Shown: positions 1-9,604, counted from the first letter of the stretch. The stretch: DNA of 64,000 bases from Kribbella sandramycini (GCF_013131805.1 NZ_JABJRC010000002.1:1116001-1180000), one strand, 5' to 3'. Translations and numbers: made by a program. The notes: generated by a model from the letters alone, not told the origin.

Positions 1-2
1 CC

Positions 3-3000
3 GCGACCGCGCTGACCCGGGTGGACCCGCGCGCCGCGCAACTCCGGCAGCAGGTGGCCGCGCAGGTCGGCGAGCTGGAGCGGGCCGTCGCGGAGCTGTC
101 CCACCTGGCCGAGACCAAGGTGGCCAGCTCGGGCGCTGCGACCACCGAAGCCGCCGAGCTCGAAGAGAAGGCTCAGGCCGAGGCCGCGATGCGGGACCGG
201 GGCGCCGCCGAACGGGCTCGGGTGATCCGGGTCGAAGCAGTCGCCGCGGGCAGGACGGCGATCCGGCACACGGAGCTGGCGACCGGCTACCAGCAGGCAG
301 CCGCGAACGCCGCGCACACCCTCCAGGGGTACCGCGAGCTGCTGACCGAGACCGACGCGGTCATCGCCGATCCGAACCGGCCGCACGGACACCTCGCCGC
401 GCTCGCGGACGAGGCCGCGGACCGGAGTACGGAGTACGTCGCCGCGACGGCCCGGGCCATGCCCGTCCACGATGCGCTGGAGACCGGCGTGCCGACCGGG
501 CCGGCCCTGCTGGCGCCGGTCGGCGACATCAACCGCATCCTCGCCGAGAACGGACTGCGCCAGCGGCTCGGCGGCATGGCGCCCCGGCCGATCCCGGCCG
601 CCGAGTACCGGCGGCTGATGTCCGCGGACGGCATGATCATCCCGGTGGGCGGCGCGCCCGGCGACGACGTCAACCAGGTGACGCAGGTGCGGTTGCGGAT
701 GAAGCGCCGCGACCTCACCGAGATCGTCGATCGCGACTACGACCTCGCCGAGCAGATGAACGGCACATTCGGCACCGGCGGCCAGGGGGTCAGCACCGCC
801 GCGACGCAGTCGACCGGTACGTCGGCCGGCGCCGATCTGCAGGCGTTCCTGACGATGACTCCGCCCACGAGCCCGATCCACGCGGTGGGCCAGGTGGTCG
901 CGCCGCGGGCCGGCGTCAGCTCCGGGGAGTCCTTCACCGCGTCGTCCGGCCAGATCGGGCACTCCCAGTTCGGGCGGGTCGACGACGACCGCGGCGAGTC
1001 GCTGCTCTACCAGTGGACCGGCGAGTGGGAGATCCAGGTCCGCAACTCCCCCACCGCGCCCTGGTCACCCGCCCAGACAGTTGCGGCCGGCAAGCAACTC
1101 ACCTGGGTCCCGAGCGCGTACGCGGTCCAGCCGGCCGCCGCGACCGTCACCTTGGCGCAGCTCGGGCGGGCCGCCGAGATCAATCCGGAACTCCCCCAGC
1201 ACACCGTCACCCGGTTCAACGGTTTGCAGTCGGTCAGCGACCGTCTCGTCGCCGCCGCCCGGGACCAGTTCGGCGCACTCGACCGGGTCGCCTACGACCA
1301 GCTCAACATCATGGTCACCCGCGATCCGGCCCGCCTGCTGCACGAGTACGGCAAACCCGGCGGGCTGACCCGCCCGATCTCCGTCGCCGGGCGGCCGGCG
1401 TACCAGCTGACGGTCGAGCTCGAGCCGGTCTGGAGCACCGCGAGGCTGAGCGGCGAGCGCAGCTTCGACCTGTGGCAGGAGGAGATCGAGAACGAGTTCA
1501 GCGGGATCAGCGCGAGCGAGACCTACGGGACGTCGCTGACCGGGAGCGTCGGGCTGGGAGCGGGCGCCGTACCCGGTGCGCCCGCGGCCTCGGCAGCGCG
1601 CGGAGTCAGCCGGTCCGGCGGCCAGAACGTCAGCCGGACCACCATCACGCCGGTCGCGCACCGCAACCAGGGCCCGACCCAAGGCGTGATCGTCGACTTC
1701 AGGGTCCGGGCCGTGCTCCGCAAGATCGGCGACCGCGACGCGGTGCCGGTCGTGATCACCGACACGTGCGAGGCGCGCCTGCGCCTGCCCGAGAACGAAC
1801 TGCTGCGCGCCGGCGGCCCGGCCGCCGCGGCCGCCGTCCTCCGCGACCCCGACGGCGCCCCGCGGCTCGACCAGGAGGGCCGTCTCCTGCTCAGCGGCGA
1901 TCCGGAGCCGTCCGCGACACCGCAGGCTCTGCCGTCCTGGCTGGGCGACGGTCCCGGTCAGCTGCGCGGCCCCGGCAAGGCCATCGCCGAGAAGCTGACC
2001 GGCGTCGACGAGCTTCGGCGCCAGGCGCTGACGAACCTGCAGCAGCTGGGCCTGGTCCCGCCGCTCGACCGCAACTTCCAGCCGATCGCGGACGACCCGG
2101 GCAAGGACGACCTCCGGCGCGCCGGCCAGCACGCGAACTACAACGCCGTCATCCAGAACCTCACCCCGCATCGCATCCGGGGCGGGCTGAACCAGGCCTG
2201 CCAGGGCGGCATCCCGATCACCCTGGTCGACCAGCGCACCGGTCGCGATCCGCACTACCGCCACTTCCGGCTCGCCGTCACCCAGGACTTCGGCAGCGTG
2301 ACCGGCCGCGGCACGACGCCCACCCGCAATGTCATCCGCCTCGGTATCGGCTCGGCCGCCACCAGCCGGACCTCGAGCCGCTCGAAATCCCTTCCCCTGT
2401 CCGCCGGGCTGTTCGGCGTCAACCTCAGCCGGAACGCCATCGCCCGCAGCCTGTCCTGGTCCTCCGGCCGGCGCGCCAACCGGGTCACGATCACGGAGAG
2501 CACCGAGCCGCTCGACGTGCTGGAGCAGCGCGTCCGGCTGACCTTCGGCGAACAGGGCCAGGCCCAGCCGCTCGCGGACGTCCGCGGCAGCGTCCACCTG
2601 CTGTACGAAGGCGGCCTGACCCGGGCCACGGCGCCGGCGCCGGCGCCCGCCGCGGGCCCGAAGGCGCCGCACCCGCAGGCCGTCCGGGACGCGATCACCG
2701 TCGCGGTCGACGCTCGCAACCCGGCCGACCAGATCATCGCGGCCGTCGACGGCTTCCGGGCCGACTCCAGCGCCGTCGCACAGATCCACGCCGCCCTGTC
2801 CCCCGACAGCCTGGTCGCCAACCCGGACTGGATGAACGGCGACCTCGAGATTCCCCTCGTCGTCGCGCCGCACGGCCTGCAAGCCCAGCAGTACAAGGTG
2901 GTTCTGCGCGGCACAGCGGTCGATCAGACCGTCGTCGCGGCGTCCGGTCAGATCACCGGCAACATCAACCTCAACATGACGGACTCCAGCCTCACCGCCG

Positions 3001-5546
3001 GTACGGCGACAGGCGGCGGCGCTGCGATCGGGAGCGGCACCAGCCCGGTCTCGGCCTCGGCCGGGCGGTCCGCGGGAACCTCGGAATCGACCGGTAACAA
3101 CCAGACGAACGCCCAGGAATGGCAGCTGATCCACCTCGGCACGCACTACGAGCTGCTGCAACGCTTCCAGCTCCAGGCCGACATCGTCGACAGCCGGGGC
3201 GGCGTCGTCCAAACCGTCCCACTGGACGATGCGATCGCGCAGCGGGCGATCGCCGAACGACGAGCCCACGCGCTGTACGCCGCCGGCCGGATGGATCTCC
3301 CGCTGCCGTTCGTGGCCGACGCCGCCGAGCGTTACCTGAACGACCGCCTGCCGATGGACGCGCAGGTCGCGACCGGCTTCGTCCGCCGCTATCAGGTGGA
3401 CAAGGCCGGGGCGACGACCGGGCTGGCCGCCGAGCACACCGGCGAGCAGCTCGTCGCCAAAGTGCTCGACAACTCCGGCGCGACACGCCCGTCGCCGACC
3501 GCGCGCGTGGACGAGACTCTGCGGGCCACCGAGGAGCTCGTCGCGCAACGCCGAGCGGTCGACCTCGGCGCGTCGTACGACGCCAGCGTCGCCTCGGCCC
3601 AGATCGACTCGATCGCACCGGTCGGCCGACCGGGTGAACGGGTCGATCTCTTCGAGCTGGTCCGGCCCCAGTTCGAGCAGATCGCGCCTGGCGTCCTCGC
3701 GGACAGCCGGCTGCTCGCACCGGCGCTGCGGGTCAATCTGGACGCCTTCCAGGGCGACTTCGAGACCATGCTCGGCCCGCGCGGTTTCAATGCGACTGTC
3801 GAGGTGCCGGTCGCCGGTCAGCACAACCCCGATCTGTACCGGGTCCGCATCACCGCACGCTACGTCGGCGACTACACCGTCGACGGCACCCCGGAGATCC
3901 CGAAGGTGGACGCGGTCGGTCTCGACGGCGCCTTCCGGTTCCGCGGCCAGAACCGCTCGATCGGCCGGAGTGCGACGTACGAGGCGGGTATCGGCGGCGG
4001 CGCCGACGGCATCTCGGGAGGCGCGGGCCTCAAGCGGGAGCGGCAGACGACGGCCGGCAGCGGCGAGCTGGCCACGACGATCGACATGAGCGGACACTTC
4101 GACCTGGCCGCGGTCGAGCGCCGGGTGGTGTTCACCAGTGAGGTCGTCCGGGTGCGGGACGCGGGCGCCGCCGCGATGACCAGCGCGCGCTGGAAGCTCC
4201 AGCGCACGACGCCGGCCGAACAGAGCATCGCCGCCACCCCGCGGCAGCTCGACGCGAATGTCACCCTGCTCGCGCCACGGGCCCTGATTCGCGAGCCCGG
4301 TGGCCGAGTGACTGCGCCGGGACAGCAGTTCGACCACCGCTCGATCCGGCTCCCCGAGAGCGCGATCGTCCAGACCGCCTTGCCGTATCCGCAGGGCGCG
4401 CGTCCGACCGACGAGCTCTACAACGCGCTCGAAGCCGAGCTCGCCCGGTCCGAGTGGCTCGGCGCCGGCGGCTTCGCCGAGGCTCAGGGTGCGCTCGGAG
4501 ATCAGCTCGGCCCGGTCGGGCTGAAGGCGTCGTTCGCCGAGCTGACCGGCCCGAACGGCCTCCAGCTGATGCAGATGGCCGCACGTGGCAACAGCCAGGC
4601 GACGGTCGCCGTCACGGTCAAGGCCCGGATCACCGGCTTCGAGCTCGCCGAGGACGCCATCGGCGACGCGCAGACCGGTTCGGTCAGCCGGCTGGAGACC
4701 AGCAGCCGCTCGTCCAGCACGTCGAGTCGCCTCGGCCCCGGCTCGGTGAACGCCGGCGCCGAAGGCGGCCCGGTCTCGCTGAGCGCGTCGGCGAGCCGGC
4801 AGGTCAAGGAGCAGACCTCCGCGGCGCACGGCACCCGGCTGGAGGCGACCAAGTTCGAGGAGGGCGAGATCGTCGCCGTCCGGGTCCCGGTCAGCTACGA
4901 CGTGACGATCGCGAAGGGCAAGCGCCACAAGCAGCTTCCGAACGCCGCCGAGGCCCAGTTCGTGGTCAAGATGCTCAAACACGAGTACCTCGACGGGCTG
5001 CGGCAGCTGGAGACCGGCGCGGCCGCGGGCAGCGCGGCGGCTGCGGCCCGGCTCCAACTCACCGCCGAGCAGCTGCGCACGCCGGACATCCGGGCGTCGG
5101 CGTACCACGAAGATGCCGCCGGCAACCAGGTCTACGAGCCCTACCGCCCGCTCGTCGACGCGCTCGCGCAGGCCAAGCGCGACGGCACGACGCTGGTCGT
5201 GGCGATGGCCGAGCGGGACGGCCAGGAGCGGATCTATGTTGCCTCAAGCAACGGGACGCTGTCCGGCGTCGGCGACGGCGGGTTCGCCGCGGCCTTCGGC
5301 GGGCTGGATCCGCGCCTGGCCCTGATGGCGCAGGGCCGGGTCGACCTGCGCGAGGTGTACGACGCCGCCGGGCCCGGGGAGAACTTCAGCGCCAAGGTGT
5401 CCGACGAGCTGGTGCGCAGCGGCGTACCGGACAGCATGCTCAAGGGGCTCGATTACAGCGCGACGGCGCGCCAGCTGAGCCCGGCCGCGACGCCGAGCGC
5501 GGTAGGGTCCACCCGGTCGAGCCGTGAACAGGAACGAGGGCATTGA
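3..5546 (+). CDS. Giant repeat protein of unknown function (5' end outside window)
   Basis: The frame is open from the first complete codon and runs to a TGA at 5544-5546. The first possible start is GTG at 21, but it has no Shine-Dalgarno, so the true start is probably upstream. About the first 120 visible residues are charged, Ala/Glu/Arg-rich helix, likely coiled coil. The rest contains about six divergent units, with strand cores near residues 205, 459, 743, 956, 1272 and 1526 counted from the GTG. Each unit has a helical lead-in, a strand such as AYQLTVELEPV or LYRVRITARY, a long Gly/Ser/Thr-rich stretch, and a return strand. No catalytic motif, signal peptide or transmembrane helix is visible in this part. 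The next gene overlaps it by one base. I do not recognise the family; a polymorphic-toxin-like or pore-forming surface protein is a guess. Confidence 0.8.
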   Translation, partial: ATALTRVDPRAAQLRQQVAAQVGELERAVAELSHLAETKVASSGAATTEAAELEEKAQAEAAMRDRGAAERARVIRVEAVAAGRTAIRHTELATGYQQAAANAAHTLQGYRELLTETDAVIADPNRPHGHLAALADEAADRSTEYVAATARAMPVHDALETGVPTGPALLAPVGDINRILAENGLRQRLGGMAPRPIPAAEYRRLMSADGMIIPVGGAPGDDVNQVTQVRLRMKRRDLTEIVDRDYDLAEQMNGTFGTGGQGVSTAATQSTGTSAGADLQAFLTMTPPTSPIHAVGQVVAPRAGVSSGESFTASSGQIGHSQFGRVDDDRGESLLYQWTGEWEIQVRNSPTAPWSPAQTVAAGKQLTWVPSAYAVQPAAATVTLAQLGRAAEINPELPQHTVTRFNGLQSVSDRLVAAARDQFGALDRVAYDQLNIMVTRDPARLLHEYGKPGGLTRPISVAGRPAYQLTVELEPVWSTARLSGERSFDLWQEEIENEFSGISASETYGTSLTGSVGLGAGAVPGAPAASAARGVSRSGGQNVSRTTITPVAHRNQGPTQGVIVDFRVRAVLRKIGDRDAVPVVITDTCEARLRLPENELLRAGGPAAAAAVLRDPDGAPRLDQEGRLLLSGDPEPSATPQALPSWLGDGPGQLRGPGKAIAEKLTGVDELRRQALTNLQQLGLVPPLDRNFQPIADDPGKDDLRRAGQHANYNAVIQNLTPHRIRGGLNQACQGGIPITLVDQRTGRDPHYRHFRLAVTQDFGSVTGRGTTPTRNVIRLGIGSAATSRTSSRSKSLPLSAGLFGVNLSRNAIARSLSWSSGRRANRVTITESTEPLDVLEQRVRLTFGEQGQAQPLADVRGSVHLLYEGGLTRATAPAPAPAAGPKAPHPQAVRDAITVAVDARNPADQIIAAVDGFRADSSAVAQIHAALSPDSLVANPDWMNGDLEIPLVVAPHGLQAQQYKVVLRGTAVDQTVVAASGQITGNINLNMTDSSLTAGTATGGGAAIGSGTSPVSASAGRSAGTSESTGNNQTNAQEWQLIHLGTHYELLQRFQLQADIVDSRGGVVQTVPLDDAIAQRAIAERRAHALYAAGRMDLPLPFVADAAERYLNDRLPMDAQVATGFVRRYQVDKAGATTGLAAEHTGEQLVAKVLDNSGATRPSPTARVDETLRATEELVAQRRAVDLGASYDASVASAQIDSIAPVGRPGERVDLFELVRPQFEQIAPGVLADSRLLAPALRVNLDAFQGDFETMLGPRGFNATVEVPVAGQHNPDLYRVRITARYVGDYTVDGTPEIPKVDAVGLDGAFRFRGQNRSIGRSATYEAGIGGGADGISGGAGLKRERQTTAGSGELATTIDMSGHFDLAAVERRVVFTSEVVRVRDAGAAAMTSARWKLQRTTPAEQSIAATPRQLDANVTLLAPRALIREPGGRVTAPGQQFDHRSIRLPESAIVQTALPYPQGARPTDELYNALEAELARSEWLGAGGFAEAQGALGDQLGPVGLKASFAELTGPNGLQLMQMAARGNSQATVAVTVKARITGFELAEDAIGDAQTGSVSRLETSSRSSSTSSRLGPGSVNAGAEGGPVSLSASASRQVKEQTSAAHGTRLEATKFEEGEIVAVRVPVSYDVTIAKGKRHKQLPNAAEAQFVVKMLKHEYLDGLRQLETGAAAGSAAAAARLQLTAEQLRTPDIRASAYHEDAAGNQVYEPYRPLVDALAQAKRDGTTLVVAMAERDGQERIYVASSNGTLSGVGDGGFAAAFGGLDPRLALMAQGRVDLREVYDAAGPGENFSAKVSDELVRSGVPDSMLKGLDYSATARQLSPAATPSAVGSTRSSREQERGH

Positions 5547-6106
5547 TGCTGCGGGCGAGGTCGTTGATCGAGGCACAGGTCTACGAGAGTGTGCTGACCG
5601 CCGCCGACGAGAGCGTCCCGGCGGTGCCGCCGCCGGGGCTCGCGGGCAATCTGGCCGAGGGTGAGACCGCCTGGACGTACGCCTCGACAGTCGGCGAGAT
5701 CGAGATCCCGTACGCCGCCGAGGACGCCTCCCGCAAACTCGGCGTCCCGTTCGGCCTCGGTGTCTCGACGATCATGGACGCCGCGCTGTGGGTCGTCCTG
5801 TCCGGCACCTTCGCCCGCCGGGCGCTGACGGCCGACATGTCGTACACCGGTCAGCCCGGTCAGGACCGCTCGGTCGTCGAGCTGAACTGGGAGTACGCCG
5901 CGTACGCCGTCCGCGAGGCGATCAAGTTCCTGCCCGAGGACGCCGATCAGGTGCCCGAGTCGGCCGTCTGGTCGGAGTACGGGCGCCGGCTGCTGGCCGA
6001 GAGCCCGCAGATGCTGTTCCGCGCGAAACTCTTCGACGATCTCGCCTACTACGAAGGCACCCTCGCCGACTTCCGCGCGCTCTACGACGGGCCGTCGTCG
6101 TCCTGA
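5546..6106 (+). CDS. Small acidic protein coupled to the giant repeat protein
   Basis: The ATG at 5546 overlaps the TGA of the giant gene by one base (TGATG), and GGAACGAGGG precedes it, so translation is probably coupled. The 186-residue product is acidic and largely soluble, with one modest hydrophobic stretch around residues 70-85 (MDAALWVVLSGTFARRAL). No family is recognised. The stop lies inside the end of the convergent gene on the other strand, with 25 bp of overlap. The tight coupling makes it a candidate partner, chaperone or immunity-like protein of the giant gene; that is inference from position only. Confidence 0.75.
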   Translation: MLRARSLIEAQVYESVLTAADESVPAVPPPGLAGNLAEGETAWTYASTVGEIEIPYAAEDASRKLGVPFGLGVSTIMDAALWVVLSGTFARRALTADMSYTGQPGQDRSVVELNWEYAAYAVREAIKFLPEDADQVPESAVWSEYGRRLLAESPQMLFRAKLFDDLAYYEGTLADFRALYDGPSSS

Positions 6107-6711
6107 GTCAGCTCGATCCGGATCGCGCGCGCATCCGCCCCGGCCTGCTCCAGCACCTTCTGCTTCGGATCCGGGACGCCGAGGAACGGCGTCCGCACCA
6201 GCGGCACCAGGCCCTTCAGCCGCGGGTCCTCCAGGACGGTGTCGATCGCGCGCCGGTCTCCCCCGCACACCAGTGCCTCCAGCCGGGCCCCGGCCAGAAT
6301 CCGGACGGCGACCTCGGTCGCGGCGTTGAACGCCTCCCGGGCCTGGTTGTCCCGCCGCCGGGCGAACCGCTGCTGCGACCACCCACCGGCCTTCGTCGTG
6401 CCCTGCACATGGCGTGAGCCGACCTTGGAGTCGACCAGCCGTGCCCCGGCAAACACCCCCGCGCCGTACCCACCCCGACGCACCAACAGAACGCCGAGCC
6501 GATGCTCAGCGAGCACATGCGCAACCAGCCCCTCGCGGCTCAGATCCGCAAGAGGCTGGAAGGGGACGCTCACCACGGCGATCGCCCCGTCCGCCGCAGT
6601 CACCGTCACCTGATGCGGTGCTGCGTCGAACGAGACGTCGCCGTGGCGTTCACCGAAGCCGCTCAGCCACCTGTCCAGGCGCTCCGGTGCGACTGTGACG
6701 AGTCGACTCAC
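6082..6711 (-). CDS. acVLRF1-type peptidyl-tRNA hydrolase (Vms1-like release factor)
   Basis: The 209-residue protein ends the suf operon. Its start is the GTG at 6711-6709, which overlaps the sufT stop as GTGA; the frame also continues upstream, but that part lies inside sufT. The central motif GTTKAGGWSQQRFARRR, followed by DNQ, matches the glycine-rich loop with catalytic Gln of the Vms1/ANKZF1 release-factor fold, as in actinobacterial acVLRF1. That family cleaves peptidyl-tRNA on stalled or split large ribosomal subunits. The later VCGGDRRAI and DPRLKGL pieces also suit the eRF1-like fold. Its place in the Fe-S assembly operon suggests co-expression with stress repair of Fe-S proteins (inference). 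Confidence 0.8.
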   Translation of the reverse strand: MSRLVTVAPERLDRWLSGFGERHGDVSFDAAPHQVTVTAADGAIAVVSVPFQPLADLSREGLVAHVLAEHRLGVLLVRRGGYGAGVFAGARLVDSKVGSRHVQGTTKAGGWSQQRFARRRDNQAREAFNAATEVAVRILAGARLEALVCGGDRRAIDTVLEDPRLKGLVPLVRTPFLGVPDPKQKVLEQAGADARAIRIELTQDDDGPS

Positions 6712-7112
6712 ACGTTGAAGCCGAGGGCGCGCAGTTGGTCGCGGCCGTCGTCGGTGATCTTCTCCGGGCCCCACGGCGGCATCCAGACCCAGTTGATGCG
6801 GAAGTCGTTGACGAGGCCTTCGAGCGCCATCCGGGTCTGGTCCTCGATGACGTCGGTGAGGGGGCAGGCCGCGGAGGTCAGGGTCATGTCGATGATCGCG
6901 GTCGAGCTGTCGTCGACGGTGACGCCGTAGATCAGGCCGAGGTCGACGACGTTGATCCCGAGCTCGGGGTCGACGACGTCCTTGAGGGCCTCGGTCACGT
7001 CCTCGACCGGGGGCGGCGTCGTCCCGGGCTGCGCGCCGGCGGCCTGGGCCGCGGCGGCCGCTTCGAGGTCGACCTCGGGCAGCTCGATCTTCTCGTCGGT
7101 CTGGTCAGGCAT
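6708..7112 (-). CDS. sufT: SufT-like Fe-S cluster assembly factor (MIP18/DUF59)
   Basis: The 134-residue protein has an acidic, Ala/Pro-rich N-terminal extension of about 35 residues and then a MIP18/DUF59 domain. Visible family motifs are DPELGINVVDLGLIY, the TSAACPLTDVI loop with its conserved Cys, and VWMPPWGPEKI near the C-terminus. SufT proteins help deliver or mature Fe-S clusters in the cytoplasm. The start overlaps the end of sufU by 8 bp, and its stop overlaps the next start by 4 bp, so it is clearly inside the suf operon. Confidence 0.92.
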   Translation of the reverse strand: MPDQTDEKIELPEVDLEAAAAAQAAGAQPGTTPPPVEDVTEALKDVVDPELGINVVDLGLIYGVTVDDSSTAIIDMTLTSAACPLTDVIEDQTRMALEGLVNDFRINWVWMPPWGPEKITDDGRDQLRALGFNV

Positions 7113-7563
7113 TTTTCACTCCTTCGTTGGCAGCCAGCGCCTGAGCGGTGGCGTCGCGCCAGGCCGACCAGCCCAGCAGTGCGCACTTCACGCGGGCGGG
7201 GAACTGCGCGACACCCGCGAAGGCGACGCCGTCCTCCAGCACCTCTTCGTCGGGCTCGACGTTCCCGCGGCCCTGCATCAGCTCCAGGAACTTCTCGTAC
7301 GTGGCCATGCCTTCGGTGACCGGTTTGCCGATCACCAGATCGGACATCACCGACGTCGCGGCCTGGCTGATCGAGCAGCCGACGCTGTGGTGGGTGACAC
7401 CCTTGACGGTGTCGCCGTCGAGCTCGACGCGGAGGGTGACCTCGTCCCCGCAGGACGGGTTCACGTGGTGCACCTCCACGTCGTACGGGTCCGCGAGGCC
7501 CGCGTGGTGCGGGGTGCGGTAGTGATCCAGGATGATCTCCTGGTAGAGGCTGTCGAGTTGCAT
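7105..7563 (-). CDS. sufU: SufU sulfurtransferase/scaffold-like protein
   Basis: This 152-residue IscU/SufU family protein has the zinc-ligand pattern of SufU: Cys38-Gly-Asp40, Cys63 (VGCSISQ) and a third Cys near residue 128 (CALLGW). In Gram-positive systems SufU receives persulfide sulfur from SufS through zinc-ligand exchange. It starts one base after the sufS stop and overlaps sufT by 8 bp. The C-terminal AxGVKNA-like end is of usual length for actinobacteria. Confidence 0.95.
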   Translation of the reverse strand: MQLDSLYQEIILDHYRTPHHAGLADPYDVEVHHVNPSCGDEVTLRVELDGDTVKGVTHHSVGCSISQAATSVMSDLVIGKPVTEGMATYEKFLELMQGRGNVEPDEEVLEDGVAFAGVAQFPARVKCALLGWSAWRDATAQALAANEGVKNA

Positions 7564-7564
7564 G

Positions 7565-8821
7565 TCAGTCCACCTTGAAGAAGCTACGGACGAATTCGAG
7601 GCCGTCGACGAGCGCGTCGATCTCCCCCGGAGTCGTGTACAGGTAGAAAGACGCTCTGGTCGACGATTGCATTCCGAACCGCTCGTGGACCGGACGCGCG
7701 CAGTGGTGCCCGGCGCGGACGGCGATGCCGCGGGTGTCCAGCACGGTCGACACGTCGTGCGGGTGGACGCCGGCCAGCTCGAAGCTGATCGCGCCGCCGT
7801 GGTCCGCGGCGTCGGCCGGGCCGAGCAGCTTCAGGCCCTTGACGGTCTTCAGCCCCTCCAGCGCGTACTCGACGATCGCGTGCTCGTGGGCGGCGATCTT
7901 GTCCATGCCGATCCCGGACAGGTAGTCCAGGGCGGCGCCGAGCCCGACGGCCTGCGCGATCGGCGGCGTACCGGCCTCGAACCGCGCCGGGGGCGGCGCG
8001 TACGTGGAGCCGGTCATCCGGACGACCTCGATCATCTCGCCGCCGCCGAGGAACGGCGGCAGCTCGGCGAGCAGCTCGTACCGGCCCCAGAGGACGCCGA
8101 TCCCGGTCGGGCCGACCGCCTTGTGCCCGGTGAAGACGAGGATGTCCACACCCAGCGTCGAGACGTCGACCGGGAACTGCGGCACGGCCTGCGAGGCGTC
8201 GACGACGACCGTCGCACCGACGGCCTTGGCCTTGACGGCGATGTCGGCGATCGGGTTGATCGTGCCGAGCGCGTTCGACACCCAGGTCAGCGCGACGACC
8301 TTGGTCTGCTCGGTGAGCAGCTCGTCGAGATTCGACAGGTCGAGCCGGCCGTCCTCGGTGACGCCGAACCACTTCAGCGTCGCGCCGGTGCGCTCACAGG
8401 CGAGCTGCCACGGGACGATGTTGCTGTGGTGCTCCATCTCGGAGATCACGACGACGTCCCCCGGCTGCAGCCCGGCGCCGAGTGTGTGCGCGGCCAGGTT
8501 GAGCGCCTCGGAGGCGTTCTTGGTGAAGACGATCTCGTCTCGGTTGGTCGCGCCGATGAACGCGGCCACCTTGTCCCGGCCACCCTCGTACGCCGCCGTC
8601 GCCTCCGCGCCGAGCTGGTGCATGGCGCGGGCGACGTTCGCGTTGTGGATCAGGTAATGGTCCTCGATCGCCTGGACCACCTGGCGCGGCTTCTGCGAGG
8701 AGTTCGCCGAGTCCAGGTAGACCAGCGGAAAACCACTCGCGAGCTCACGGCTCAGGATGGGGAAGTCCGCCCGGACCGATTGCAGGTCCAGCGGACTGCT
8801 GAAGGTCCGGGCGTCCGTCAC
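7565..8821 (-). CDS. sufS: SufS cysteine desulfurase
   Basis: This 418-residue PLP enzyme (class V aminotransferase fold) converts cysteine to alanine plus enzyme-bound persulfide for Fe-S assembly. Diagnostic motifs are the PLP-lysine region FTGHKAVGPTGIGVLWG and the C-terminal GHHCARP active-site cysteine loop of group II (SufS/CsdB) enzymes. It starts with GTG overlapping the sufC stop as GTGA, and the sufU start follows by one base. Length and motifs are normal. Confidence 0.97.
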   Translation of the reverse strand: MTDARTFSSPLDLQSVRADFPILSRELASGFPLVYLDSANSSQKPRQVVQAIEDHYLIHNANVARAMHQLGAEATAAYEGGRDKVAAFIGATNRDEIVFTKNASEALNLAAHTLGAGLQPGDVVVISEMEHHSNIVPWQLACERTGATLKWFGVTEDGRLDLSNLDELLTEQTKVVALTWVSNALGTINPIADIAVKAKAVGATVVVDASQAVPQFPVDVSTLGVDILVFTGHKAVGPTGIGVLWGRYELLAELPPFLGGGEMIEVVRMTGSTYAPPPARFEAGTPPIAQAVGLGAALDYLSGIGMDKIAAHEHAIVEYALEGLKTVKGLKLLGPADAADHGGAISFELAGVHPHDVSTVLDTRGIAVRAGHHCARPVHERFGMQSSTRASFYLYTTPGEIDALVDGLEFVRSFFKVD

Positions 8822-9579
8822 TTGGCCGCAGCCTTCAGGAAGCGCTCGTAACCGTTGGCCTCGAGCTCGTCGGCCAGCTCCGGGCCGCCCTCCTCGGCGA
8901 CGCGGCCGTCGACGAAGACGTGGACGAAGTCCGGCTTGATGTAGCGCAGGATCCGCGTGTAGTGGGTGATCAGCAGGACACCCTTGTCACCCTTCTCCGC
9001 GAACCGGTTGACCCCGGTGGAGACGATCTTCAGCGCGTCGATGTCGAGACCGGAGTCGGTCTCGTCGAGGATCGCGATCTTCGGGTCGAGCAGCTCCAGC
9101 TGGACGATCTCGTGGCGCTTCTTCTCACCGCCGGAGAAACCCTCGTTGACGTTGCGGGTGGCGAACTCCGGGTCCATCTCCAGCGACGCCAGCGCGGTGT
9201 TGACGTCCTTCACCCAGGTGCGCAGCTTCGGCGCCTCGCCGTCGATGGCGGTCTTGGCGGTGCGCAGGAAGTTGGCCACCGAGACGCCGGGGACCTCGAC
9301 CGGGTACTGCATGGCCAGGAACAGGCCGGCCCGGGCGCGCTCGTCGACGGACATGTCCAGCACGTCCTCGCCGTCCAGCGTGACGGTGCCGCCGGTGATG
9401 TTGTACTTCGGGTGCCCGGCGATCGAGTACGCCAGCGTCGACTTGCCGGAGCCGTTCGGGCCCATGATCGCGTGCGTCTGGCCACCGGCGATGGTCAGGT
9501 CGACGCCGCGCAGGATCTGCTTCGGGCCGGCTTCGGTGTCGACCGATACCTGCAGGTCGCGAATCTCGAGTGTCGCCAT
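8818..9579 (-). CDS. sufC: SufC ATPase of the SufBCD complex
   Basis: This 253-residue ABC-type ATPase has Walker A GPNGSGKST at residues 40-48, the signature FSGGEKKR, Walker B LLDPKIAILDETDSGLD and the H-loop LLITHY. SufC drives the conformational cycle of the SufB2-SufC2-SufD2 type scaffold that builds Fe-S clusters. It follows the Rieske gene after 25 bp and overlaps sufS by 4 bp. Confidence 0.97.
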   Translation of the reverse strand: MATLEIRDLQVSVDTEAGPKQILRGVDLTIAGGQTHAIMGPNGSGKSTLAYSIAGHPKYNITGGTVTLDGEDVLDMSVDERARAGLFLAMQYPVEVPGVSVANFLRTAKTAIDGEAPKLRTWVKDVNTALASLEMDPEFATRNVNEGFSGGEKKRHEIVQLELLDPKIAILDETDSGLDIDALKIVSTGVNRFAEKGDKGVLLITHYTRILRYIKPDFVHVFVDGRVAEEGGPELADELEANGYERFLKAAAK

Positions 9580-9604
9580 GAGGTTTCTCTGTCTCCGGTT
9601 CGTT

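Noticed and set aside
1065-5108. Very long minus-strand open frame opposite the giant gene
   Set aside because: Arg/Pro/Gly-rich composition typical of an antisense frame in GC-rich coding DNA; the plus-strand protein has coherent domains.
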